From Cellulomonas sp. JH27-2 (lineage in GTDB: Bacteria; Actinomycetota; Actinomycetes; Actinomycetales; Cellulomonadaceae): a DNA stretch of 64,000 nucleotides. Positions 34,500-42,333 of this stretch are shown piece by piece (within the stretch, counting starts at the first letter, position 1; each line of letters starts with the position of its first letter). The notes under the pieces were generated by a model that had not been told where the DNA came from, did no database searches, and saw only the letters and a program-made list of their open reading frames with translations. The position numbers and the translations under genes were made by a program. The stretch lies in the NCBI RefSeq assembly GCF_014837175.1, contig NZ_JACYFR010000005.1:186001-250000 (forward strand), given 5' to 3'.

Positions 34500-35885
34500 A
34501 TGGCAACGCCGCTCGTCGACACGCAAGGCGTCGAGACCGACGCGTCCCCCCTCGCACCCGCCCCGTCGTCCGGTGCATCCCTCACCCACAGACCCGGCCG
34601 GTGGATCGACGGCTGGAACCCGGAAGACGGCGCCCAGTGGACGAGCGTCGGCAGGCCGGTCGCGCGCCGCAACCTGGGGTTGTCGGTGTTCGCCGAGTTC
34701 CTGGGCTTCGCCGTCTGGGCCGTGTGGAGCATCGTCGTGCCGCACCTGCCCGACGCGGGCTTCACGCTCAGCGTCGACCAGATGTTCTGGCTCATCGCCG
34801 TGCCCAGCCTCGTCGGCGCGACGCTGCGCATTCCGTACACGTTCGCGGTGCCTGTCTTCGGTGGCCGCAACTGGACGATCGTGTCCGCCGGGCTGCTGCT
34901 GATCCCGACCGTCGCGCTCGCGCTGGCGGTGCAGAACCCGTCGACGTCGTTCGGGGTGCTGCTCTTCGTCGCTGCGCTCGCGGGCCTCGGTGGCGGCAAC
35001 TTCGCGTCGTCGATGGCCAACATCTCCTTCTTCTACCCGGACAGGGAGAAGGGCAAGGCGCTCGGCCTGAACGCCGCGGGCGGCAACATCGGGACGGCGG
35101 CCGTGCAGTTCGCGGTGCCGCTCGTCATCGTCGGCGCCGCCGGCGTCGAGCTGCAGCGCGCGGGCTGGATGTTCGTCCCGCTGATCCTGATCGCCGCCGC
35201 GCTGGCCTGGCGGTTCATGGACAACCTGTCGCACGCGAAGTCCGACCCGCGTTCCTACGGCGTGGCCGCGCGGTCGCGGCACACCTGGATCATCTCGTTC
35301 GTCTACATCGGCACGTTCGGCTCGTTCATCGGGTTCTCCGGTGCGTTCCCGACCCTGCTCAAGGCGCAGTTCCCCGAGGTCACGGTCTCGATCGCCTTCC
35401 TCGGTGCCCTGGTCGGGTCGGTGGCACGGCCCGCCGGCGGGTGGCTCGCCGACCGGCTGGGCGGCGCGCGCGTCACCATCGCGGCGTTCGCCGTCATGGC
35501 TGCGGGCACGGTCAGCGCGATCTTCGCCCTCCGGGCGCACGAGTTCGGGGCGTTCCTCGCCTCGTTCCTCGTGCTGTTCGTCGCGACCGGCGCGGGCAAC
35601 GGGTCGGTGTACCGGATGATCCCCGCCGTCTTCCGGCACGGGATCACCGACGACGAGCAGCGGGCCCGTCGCGCCAAGGCCGCGGCCGGGTGCCTCGGGA
35701 TCGCCGGCGCCGTCGGTGCGTTCGGCGGGTTCCTCGTCCCGCGCGGCTTCGCCTACTCGACCAACCACACCGGCAACATCCAGGCCGCGCTGTGGGTGAT
35801 CGTCGGCCTGTACGCGGTCATGGCCATCACGGTCTGGGCGGTCTACCAGCGCCGCGGTTCGCGCTTCGGCTCGACCGTCATCTGA
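34500..35885 (+). CDS. narK: Nitrate/nitrite transporter, MFS type
   Basis: A 461-residue NarK-family MFS protein with about twelve helices. Nitrate-signature segments include AALAGLGGGNFASSMANISFF near residue 158, FYPDREKGKALGLNAAGGNIG near 177 and FVATGAGNGSVYRMIP near 360. GGAGG lies before the ATG. A nitrate reductase is not next to it, but modABC upstream and nirBD 6.5 kb downstream suggest nitrate assimilation. It could import nitrate, export nitrite, or exchange them. Confidence 0.94.
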   Translation: MATPLVDTQGVETDASPLAPAPSSGASLTHRPGRWIDGWNPEDGAQWTSVGRPVARRNLGLSVFAEFLGFAVWAVWSIVVPHLPDAGFTLSVDQMFWLIAVPSLVGATLRIPYTFAVPVFGGRNWTIVSAGLLLIPTVALALAVQNPSTSFGVLLFVAALAGLGGGNFASSMANISFFYPDREKGKALGLNAAGGNIGTAAVQFAVPLVIVGAAGVELQRAGWMFVPLILIAAALAWRFMDNLSHAKSDPRSYGVAARSRHTWIISFVYIGTFGSFIGFSGAFPTLLKAQFPEVTVSIAFLGALVGSVARPAGGWLADRLGGARVTIAAFAVMAAGTVSAIFALRAHEFGAFLASFLVLFVATGAGNGSVYRMIPAVFRHGITDDEQRARRAKAAAGCLGIAGAVGAFGGFLVPRGFAYSTNHTGNIQAALWVIVGLYAVMAITVWAVYQRRGSRFGSTVI

Positions 35886-35892
35886 TCGTCGC

Positions 35893-35926
35893 CCGACGCG
35901 GGCTGGGCGAGCCCGGCCCGCGTCGG
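35893..35926. terminator. Bidirectional terminator between narK and the molybdoenzyme gene
   Basis: CCGACGCGGGC (35893-35903) pairs with GCCCGCGTCGG (35916-35926), and GGGC-GA-GCCC forms an inner stem. It lies in the 52-base gap between converging genes. Confidence 0.85.
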
Positions 35927-35937
35927 CGTGCCCAGGA

Positions 35938-37494
35938 TCAGGTGACGTCGACGCCGACCTGGTCGTAGCCCTCCGCGCCGTCGGGGATCACGTCGACGTT
36001 CCGGCCCGACTGGGGGCCGTCCGGGTCGAACGCCCGCACGTAGAGGCGGTGGTGGCCGGCGGTCGCGGGCCAGCGCCAGCTCCACTGCCGCCACGTGTCG
36101 ATGCCGCCGTCGTCGGCCAGGTCCGCGTCCTGCCACGCACCGTCGTCGACGCGCACCTGCACCCGCGTGATGCCGCGGTGCTGCGCCCAGGACGTCCCGG
36201 CGACGACGACGTCGCCGGCCTTCACCTCCGCGCCGGAACGCGGCACCGAGATCCGCGACTGCGTCTTGACCGGCCCCTGCGGCGACCAGCCGCGGTCGGT
36301 CCAGTAGGCGGTCTTGTCGGCGAACCGGGTCACCTCGAGGTCCACGACCCACTTGGTCGCCGACACGTAGCCGTACAGACCGGGGACCACCATGCGCACG
36401 GGGAACCCGTGCTCGATCGGGAGCGGCTCGTCGTTCATGCCGACGGCGAGCAGTGCGTCGCGGTCGTCGGTGAGCGCCTCGATGGGCGTCGACGCCGTGA
36501 ACCCGTCGGCGGAGGTGGACAGCACCATGTCCGCGTCGGCGTGGGGCTTGGCGCGCGCGAGCAGCTCGCGCACCGGCATGCCGAGCCAGCGCTGGTTGCC
36601 GATGAGGTCGCCGCCCACCGGGTTGGACACGCAGCACAGCGTCACCCACGCCTCGACGAGGTCGGCGGCCTGCAGCTCGTCCCACGTGAGCGTGACCTCG
36701 TTCTCGACGAGGCCGTGCACGCGCAGCTCCCACGTAGCCGGGTCCACCTGGGGGACCGCGAGGGCCGTGTCGATGCGGTAGAAGTCCGCGGGCGGTGTGG
36801 CCCACGGTTCGATGCCCGCCACCTGGACTCCTGCGGGCACGGGCGCCGCGGACGTGGCGGGCGGGGGGAGCGTGAGGGAGGCGCGAGCCGCGCGGGCGGC
36901 GCGTCCGGCGGCGCCGACGGATCGCCCGACGACCGCTGCGACGACCCCGAGCCCGGCTGCGGCGCTCGTCGCGAGCAGGAACGAGCGACGATCGGTGCGG
37001 GCGTGTGCGCGGTCGTCGCTCGCTGCCGCAGGGAGCCTGTCGATCAGCAGCCGCAGGGCGATGAGCCCGGCGACGCCGCCCGCGACGCTGGGCACGGCGG
37101 CCAGCGAGCCCGCGTCAGGGCGGGACAGCGCGGCCAGCCCGGCGACGGCGGCGAGCAGGACGACGAGGACGGCGCCCCACGCCCATCGGCGCGCCGCGAG
37201 GATGCCGGCCAGAGCGGCGAGGCCGGCGAGCACGATCACCTCGCCGATGCCGAGGACCAGCTTGTCGTTCGTGCCGAAGTTCGTGGTCGCGAACTCCTTG
37301 AGCCACGCCGGTGTCGCGTCGACGAACGTGGCGCCCACCGCGGTGAGCGGGTTCGTCGAGGCACCGGTGAACAGCGCGACCAGGCTGCCGACACCCACGG
37401 TCACAGCCCCCGCGGCGATCCCCGCGAGCGCCGCCAGGCCGGTCGGCAGGCCGGTCGGCGTGGTCGTTCGTGCAGTCGTTCCTACCTCTGGCAT
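35938..37494 (-). CDS. Membrane-anchored sulfite-oxidase-family molybdopterin oxidoreductase
   Basis: A 518-residue protein in two parts. Residues 1-155 hold four to five hydrophobic helices. After RRSFLL (169-174), a twin-arginine-like motif before another hydrophobic stretch, comes a sulfite-oxidase-type molybdopterin domain (FYRIDTALAVPQVDPATWELRVHG; LCCVSNPVGGDLIGNQRWLGMPV, with the Mo-ligand Cys near 287/288) and a C-terminal dimerisation-like beta domain. The catalytic part should face outside. The substrate is unknown: sulfite, nitrate or protein methionine sulfoxide are possibilities. ATG 37494 has GGAGG five bases upstream. It converges on narK in a molybdenum-rich region. Confidence 0.87.
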   Translation of the reverse strand: MPEVGTTARTTTPTGLPTGLAALAGIAAGAVTVGVGSLVALFTGASTNPLTAVGATFVDATPAWLKEFATTNFGTNDKLVLGIGEVIVLAGLAALAGILAARRWAWGAVLVVLLAAVAGLAALSRPDAGSLAAVPSVAGGVAGLIALRLLIDRLPAAASDDRAHARTDRRSFLLATSAAAGLGVVAAVVGRSVGAAGRAARAARASLTLPPPATSAAPVPAGVQVAGIEPWATPPADFYRIDTALAVPQVDPATWELRVHGLVENEVTLTWDELQAADLVEAWVTLCCVSNPVGGDLIGNQRWLGMPVRELLARAKPHADADMVLSTSADGFTASTPIEALTDDRDALLAVGMNDEPLPIEHGFPVRMVVPGLYGYVSATKWVVDLEVTRFADKTAYWTDRGWSPQGPVKTQSRISVPRSGAEVKAGDVVVAGTSWAQHRGITRVQVRVDDGAWQDADLADDGGIDTWRQWSWRWPATAGHHRLYVRAFDPDGPQSGRNVDVIPDGAEGYDQVGVDVT

Positions 37495-37569
37495 CCGTAC
37501 CTCCGCCTCCCATCGTCCGTCATGCACCGAGGGAACGCGGCGCGGGCGTCGGGCGCCAGGGGGTGATCG

Positions 37570-38013
37570 TCAGCCGGCCGACGTGAGCGACGCCGGGACG
37601 CGCTCGCCGTGACCGGCGTCGCGCAGACCCTGACGGACACGCTCGGCCGCCGCGTCGAGCTCGTCGGCGGGCACGTCCGCGCGCGCGTTCGCGAACGACA
37701 GGCTCGCCTCGTCCCACGCCGGCAGCACGTGCAGGTGCAGGTGGGGGACCTCGAAGCCGGCGACCAGCAGAGCAGCCCGCGGGGCGTCCCACTGGGCCTG
37801 CTGCGCGAGCCCGATGGTCTTGGCGACGGTGATCAGGTGCGCCAGGACGTCGTCGGGCGCTTCCGTGAGCTGGACGATCTCCTGGCGCGGGACCACCAGG
37901 GTGTGCCCGTCGGTGATCGGCGCGATGGTGGTGAAGGCGACGACGACGTCGTCGGCCCAGACGAACCGGCCGGGGATCCGGCCCTCGATGATCTTGGTGA
38001 ACAGCGTGCTCAT
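37570..38013 (-). CDS. HIT-family nucleotide hydrolase
   Basis: A 147-residue histidine-triad protein with the catalytic motif HLHLH at residues 91-95 (FEVPHLHLHVLPAW) and the N-terminal FTKIIEGRIPGRFVWADD. Members hydrolyse nucleotide phosphoramidates or dinucleoside polyphosphates. TAGGTT (38020-38025, minus strand) lies six bases before the ATG, so it is probably transcribed alone even though an ABC operon ends 21 bases upstream on the same strand. Confidence 0.92.
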   Translation of the reverse strand: MSTLFTKIIEGRIPGRFVWADDVVVAFTTIAPITDGHTLVVPRQEIVQLTEAPDDVLAHLITVAKTIGLAQQAQWDAPRAALLVAGFEVPHLHLHVLPAWDEASLSFANARADVPADELDAAAERVRQGLRDAGHGERVPASLTSAG

Positions 38014-38034
38014 GACCTCAACCTACGGCCGGGC

Positions 38035-39240
38035 TCACTGCCCGCGCAGCGCCTGCTTGATCGACAACCGACCGCCGGCGTGCAGGACGGCCCCGGAGTA
38101 GACGCGGCCGGCGAACCACACGAGGACCGGGAGCAGCGCGAGCGACAGGGCGATCGCGACGAGGTTCTCCCACGCCGCGGCCGTGCCGAGCGCGATGCGC
38201 ACCGGCATGACCAGGGGCGACGCGAACGGGACGAACGAGAGCACCTTGACCAGCGGGTTGTCGGGGTCCCAGGGCGCGACGCTGACGGCGATCACGTAGG
38301 GCACCACCATGAAGGCGATCACCGGGCCCGTCACGGAGCCGATGTCCTCCTGCCGCGAGACGAGGCTCGCGAGCGCGGCGAGCGCGAGCGCGTAGCTGGT
38401 GAAGCCGATGACGAACCAGACCAGGGCCCACAGCGCCGCGGTGCCGATGTCGAGGGACGTCGAGTCGAGCAGGCCGAAGCCGACGACGGACGCGGCGCCG
38501 GCGCCGACGATCGCCACGAGCTGCAGCAGCCCGACGGCACCGATGCCGAGGACCTTGCCGGCCATGAGCTGCCACGGGCGCACGGTCGCGAGCAGCAGCT
38601 CGACGACGCGGCTCGACTTCTCCTCCACGACGCCCTGGGCCACGAGCTGGCCGGCGTTCATCAGCGTGATGAACAGCAGGATCCCGGCGATGTACCCGGC
38701 GGCGATCTGGCCGCCGTCCCGCGGCTCCTTCGGGTCCAGGACGGTCACGTCGGGGGCCGCTGTCGCGACGGTCTGCGCGACCGTCGCCGGGTCGCCACCC
38801 AGGTCTGTCACCGCGCCGGCGAGCGCGAGCTGCTGTGCCAGGGAGCCGAGCAGGGCCTTGCCCTGGTCGTCGACCTCCTCGTGCACCTCCACGGCGAGGG
38901 TGGGCGACGTGGACACCACGACCGCGTCGAGCGTTCCGTCGCGCAGGTCCGAGCGGGCGGTGGCGGCGTCGGGCACGTCCGTCACCTTGACGTCCACGCC
39001 GACGGCCTTGCCGGTGTCGCTGATCTGCTGGGAGACGCCCGACGCGTCGGGGAGCACGCCGATCGCGACCGGGTCCGGGTCGGAGCCGACGAGCTTGAAG
39101 ACGAGGCCGCCGAGCACCACGGCGACGACGAACACGCCGGTGAGCAGCAGGAACGCCTTGGACAGGATGCGGGTCCGGATCTCGCGTCCGGCCACCAGGC
39201 GGATGGTGGCCGATGTGCCGAGGGGACGCAGCTCGCTCAT
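38035..39240 (-). CDS. ABC-2 type exporter permease, NatB-like
   Basis: A 401-residue ABC-2 permease: one N-terminal helix (AFLLLTGVFVVAVVLGGLVF), a large extracytoplasmic domain of about 150 residues, then five to six helices. The segment GVVEEKSSRVVELLLATVRPWQLMAGKVLGIG is typical of NatB/YhaP exporters of Na+ or small molecules. The ATG overlaps the ATPase stop. The substrate is not evident. Confidence 0.88.
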   Translation of the reverse strand: MSELRPLGTSATIRLVAGREIRTRILSKAFLLLTGVFVVAVVLGGLVFKLVGSDPDPVAIGVLPDASGVSQQISDTGKAVGVDVKVTDVPDAATARSDLRDGTLDAVVVSTSPTLAVEVHEEVDDQGKALLGSLAQQLALAGAVTDLGGDPATVAQTVATAAPDVTVLDPKEPRDGGQIAAGYIAGILLFITLMNAGQLVAQGVVEEKSSRVVELLLATVRPWQLMAGKVLGIGAVGLLQLVAIVGAGAASVVGFGLLDSTSLDIGTAALWALVWFVIGFTSYALALAALASLVSRQEDIGSVTGPVIAFMVVPYVIAVSVAPWDPDNPLVKVLSFVPFASPLVMPVRIALGTAAAWENLVAIALSLALLPVLVWFAGRVYSGAVLHAGGRLSIKQALRGQ

Positions 39241-40163
39241 GCCGGCACCGCCTCGGTCTGGGTGTCGGCCGTGACGACGTCGCGGTACAGCTCGGTCAGC
39301 GTCGGCCGCACGACCGCGAACTCGCGGACGGGCCCGACGGCCAGGGCCGCCGCGAGCAGCGCCTGGTCGGTGTCCGCCGCAGCACCGGGTCCCGCCTCGA
39401 CGAGGCTCGTACCGTCGTCGTCCGCGACCACCCGGACGCCCGGTATCCCGCCGGCCCAGCGCGAGGCCGGTGGTCCGACCACGCGCCAGCGCGTCTCCTC
39501 GGTCCGCCGCAGCTCGTCGATCGCGCCGGTCGCGACGATCGACCCGGCACGGACGATGCCCACGCGGTCGCTGATCCGCTCCACGAGCTCGAGCTGGTGG
39601 GAGGAGAACACGACGGGCACGCCGCGGTCCGCCTGCTCGCGCAGCACGCCGCTCATGACGTCCACGGCGACCGGGTCGAGCCCGGAGAACGGCTCGTCGA
39701 GCACCAGGATGTCGGGCTCGTGGACCAGTGCGGCCGCGAGCTGGACCCGCTGCTGGTTGCCGAGCGAGAGCTTGAGCACCTCGTCGCCCCGGCGCTCCTC
39801 GATGCCCAGCACCTGCGTCCAGTGCTCCATCGACTCCCGGGCCCGAGCGGCGTCCATGCCGTGCAGCCGCGCCAGGTAGACGAGCTGGTCGGCCACCTTC
39901 ATGCGCGGGTACAGGCCTCGCTCCTCGGGCATGTAGCCGATCCGCCGACGCGTCTCGTGGTCGATGGGCGCACCGTCCCACCGCACCTGCCCGGAGTCCG
40001 CCGCCAGCACACCGAGCGTGATGCGCATGGTGGTGGACTTGCCGGCCCCGTTGGACCCGACGAACCCGAAGATCTCCCCGGCGCGCACGGCGAACGACAT
40101 GTCCCGCAGCGCCTGCAGGGACCCGTAGGACTTGTTCAGGGCGTCGATCTCGAGCGTGGCCAC
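39237..40163 (-). CDS. ABC transporter ATP-binding protein, NatA-like
   Basis: A 308-residue ATPase: Walker A GSNGAGKS near residue 38, signature region KLSLGNQQRVQLAAAL (the usual SGG is SLG here), Walker B ILVLDEPFSGLD and H-loop SSHQ. A C-terminal domain of about 80 residues follows. The GTG start at 40163 is divergent from the LPMO gene. It works with the permease encoded immediately downstream. Confidence 0.9.
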   Translation of the reverse strand: MATLEIDALNKSYGSLQALRDMSFAVRAGEIFGFVGSNGAGKSTTMRITLGVLAADSGQVRWDGAPIDHETRRRIGYMPEERGLYPRMKVADQLVYLARLHGMDAARARESMEHWTQVLGIEERRGDEVLKLSLGNQQRVQLAAALVHEPDILVLDEPFSGLDPVAVDVMSGVLREQADRGVPVVFSSHQLELVERISDRVGIVRAGSIVATGAIDELRRTEETRWRVVGPPASRWAGGIPGVRVVADDDGTSLVEAGPGAAADTDQALLAAALAVGPVREFAVVRPTLTELYRDVVTADTQTEAVPA

Positions 40164-40228
40164 CCGCCGAGTCCATCACATGGTCCCGACATCGTGCCAA
40201 GAGTTTGGGGAAGCCGATCCTCCTCCGC

Positions 40229-40240
40229 TGAAACGTTTCG
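40229..40240. promoter_or_regulatory. LacI-type operator upstream of the LPMO gene
   Basis: TGAAACGTTTCG, with the perfect ten-base palindrome GAAACGTTTC at 40230-40239 and central CG. It lies in the 200-base divergent gap, about 125 bases before the LPMO ATG. It resembles generic LacI/CcpA-class operators. The rest of 40164-40363 shows only the LPMO ribosome site. Confidence 0.55.
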
Positions 40241-40363
40241 CGGCCTGGCGCCCGCGCTCCCGCGGGCGGACGGTCGAGAGGCATGCCCCGGACGCGCGAC
40301 GACGACGTGGACTGGCCGGGCGCCCGGGAAGTCAACGACGACTGCTCGAGATGGAGGAAGACC

Positions 40364-41461
40364 ATGCATGTCCTCGCACGTCCTTCCGCACGACCCAGAA
40401 CGCGCGCCGCGGCACTGCTGACGGTGCTGCTCTCAGCGCTGCTGACCGGCATCGCCGTGACGCTCCCGGCGGGGCCCGCATCGGCGCACGGATCCGTCAC
40501 CGATCCGCCCAGCCGCAACTACGGCTGTTGGGAGAGGTGGGGCTCGGACCACCTCAACCCGAAGATGGCCGACGTCGACCCGATGTGCTGGCAGGCGTTC
40601 CAGGCCGAGCCGAACGCCATGTGGAACTGGAACGGCCTGTTCCGCGAGGGCGTCGCGGGCAACCACCAGGCCGCCATCCCCGACGGCCAGCTCTGCTCGG
40701 GAGGCCGGACGTTCGACGGTCGGTACGCGGCGCTCGACAAGCCCGGGGCCTGGACCGCCAAGACCGTCGCCCCGAAGTTCCACCTCACCCTGACCGACAG
40801 TGCCAAGCACGGTGCCGACTACCTGCGCATCTACGTCACGAAGCAGGGCTTCGACCCGACCACCCAACCGATCGGCTGGGGTGACCTCGACCTGGTCCAG
40901 GTCACGGGGAGGTACCCGACGACGGGGCTGTACGAGACCGACCTCGACCTGACGGGGCGCTCCGGCCGCGCCGTGATCTACACGATCTGGCAGGCGAGCC
41001 ACCTGGACCAGTCGTACTACATCTGCAGCGACATCATCATCAACGGCACGGGCTCGACGCCCACACCGACCCCGACCGCCACCATGACGCCGACACCCAC
41101 GCCGACGCCGACCGTGACACCCACGCCGACGCCGACGCCCACGCCGACTCCCACCCCGACCACCAGCCCGACGACACCGCCGGCCGGTGAGTGCTCCGCG
41201 ACGGTCAGGGCCGTCAACAGCTGGTCGGGCGCGTTCGTCGGTGAGGTCACCGTCAAGGCGGGCACCATCGCGCTGACCGGCTGGCACGTCATGATCATGG
41301 GTGCCGACGTGACCCAGGCGTGGAACGGCTCCCTGGCGGGTGCCAACACGATCACGAGCGCGGCCTGGAACAGCGCCGTCCCGGCGGGCGGGACGACGAC
41401 GGCGGGCTTCATCGCCAACGGCACGGGCCAGGGGATGACGGTGATGTGCCACACCCACTGA
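40364..41461 (+). CDS. Secreted AA10 lytic polysaccharide monooxygenase with CBM2
   Basis: A 365-residue secreted enzyme. The Sec signal ends ASA-HGS, so His42 becomes the mature N-terminal His; with His101 (AGNHQAAIP) it forms the copper histidine brace. The AA10 domain covers about residues 42-232 with disulfide cysteines (C55, C75). A Pro-Thr linker (about 233-278) leads to a C-terminal CBM2 (CSATVRAVNSWSGAFVGEVTV, GWHVMIMG). It oxidatively cuts crystalline cellulose or chitin; which one is uncertain. GGAGGAAG precedes the ATG. Confidence 0.94.
   Translation: MHVLARPSARPRTRAAALLTVLLSALLTGIAVTLPAGPASAHGSVTDPPSRNYGCWERWGSDHLNPKMADVDPMCWQAFQAEPNAMWNWNGLFREGVAGNHQAAIPDGQLCSGGRTFDGRYAALDKPGAWTAKTVAPKFHLTLTDSAKHGADYLRIYVTKQGFDPTTQPIGWGDLDLVQVTGRYPTTGLYETDLDLTGRSGRAVIYTIWQASHLDQSYYICSDIIINGTGSTPTPTPTATMTPTPTPTPTVTPTPTPTPTPTPTPTTSPTTPPAGECSATVRAVNSWSGAFVGEVTVKAGTIALTGWHVMIMGADVTQAWNGSLAGANTITSAAWNSAVPAGGTTTAGFIANGTGQGMTVMCHTH
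41058..41175 (+). repeat. Pro-Thr linker repeat region in the LPMO gene
   Basis: Repeated ACNCCNAC-type hexamers encode a PTPTPT linker between the AA10 and CBM2 domains. It is codon-degenerate, so it is protein-level repetition, not a CRISPR or VNTR of exact units. Confidence 0.85.
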
Positions 41462-41488
41462 CGCAGAGGCGGGCGTGACGGGCGGACG

Positions 41489-42022
41489 TCAGGCCCGTTC
41501 GTGGGCCAACCGGGCCAGGGCGAGCACCGTGTTCCAGTTCCGCGCGGTGCCGTCCTGGCCCGTGGCCTTGCGCAGCACCGGCAGGGTCAGCTTGGAACGC
41601 CCGATGCCGTCGGGGTAGTACGCGTAGCACTCGTGCCCGGACCACTCCACGCGCTCGCGCCCGTAGGGGGACGGGTCGAACGACGTGCGCCCGACCGCGC
41701 CGTCCCAGCAGTACACGACCAGGTGGGAGGGGTCGTCGCGCACCTCGTCGGGGAACGGGACGCCCTCGACGATCGCGTCCCACTGGCCGAGAGTCCGCAC
41801 GTGGACGGGGATGCGGAAGCCGAACTCGTCGGACAGAGCCTTCGTCAGCGCACCCTCGACCTTCGCCGCCGCGTCCGACGAGACGAGCACCAGGTTGCCG
41901 CTGTTGACGTAGCTGGCGACCTGCTCGTAGCCGAGTCCCTCGGCGACCGCGCGCATCGGCGCCGCCGTCACCTTGCGCCCACCCACGTTCACCGCGCCCA
42001 GCAGCGCCACCACGACTCCCAT
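41489..42022 (-). CDS. DUF1697 domain protein
   Basis: A 177-residue DUF1697 protein. The family pattern is clear: VALLGAVNVGGRKVTAAPMRAVAEGLGYEQVASYVNSGNLVLVS, then VPFPDEVRDDPSHLVVYCWDG and the end RNWNTVLALARLA. The function is unknown. GACAGT (42029-42034, minus strand) six bases before the ATG may be a -10 box. It is convergent with the LPMO gene and divergent from nirB. Confidence 0.9.
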   Translation of the reverse strand: MGVVVALLGAVNVGGRKVTAAPMRAVAEGLGYEQVASYVNSGNLVLVSSDAAAKVEGALTKALSDEFGFRIPVHVRTLGQWDAIVEGVPFPDEVRDDPSHLVVYCWDGAVGRTSFDPSPYGRERVEWSGHECYAYYPDGIGRSKLTLPVLRKATGQDGTARNWNTVLALARLAHERA

Positions 42023-42239
42023 GCCGGAACTGTCCCACCCGCCACCCACCCCCGCCCCCGCGACGCGCCACCCACCCGCCCCGTCCTACCGCGACCCGTC
42101 CCACCGCGACCGCGCGCTGGGTGCGTCCCGCGCGCGGTGGGCGTGCCCGGGTTCTCGGGGACCGGGGGGCTGGGGGCTCGTGGTGGAGTCGGCTCTCACA
42201 CCTGGCCGCCGGGGTGTGTGCGGGAAAGGTTCCGTCGGG

Positions 42240-42283
42240 GTAACCGAGCGCGACCACGAGTCGAAACACGCGTTTCCTACCGT
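42240..42283 (+). promoter_or_regulatory. nirB promoter with GTAAC/GAAACA elements shared with narK
   Basis: GTAAC (42240-42244), GAAACA (42263-42268) and TACCGT (42278-42283, likely -10), aligned without gaps to the narK promoter. The 24 bases from CGAAACA onward match narK at 16 positions. The remainder of the 311-base gap 42023-42333 is C- and G-rich with no gene. Confidence 0.55.
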
Positions 42284-42333
42284 CGGTACAGCAGGATCCC
42301 CCCAGCCCTCGCCAGCACGGACGGAGCCCAGCC

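Noticed and set aside
41058-41175. Repeat tract as a CRISPR array
   Set aside because: The units are codon-degenerate and encode a Pro-Thr linker; there are no spacers of constant length and no cas genes.
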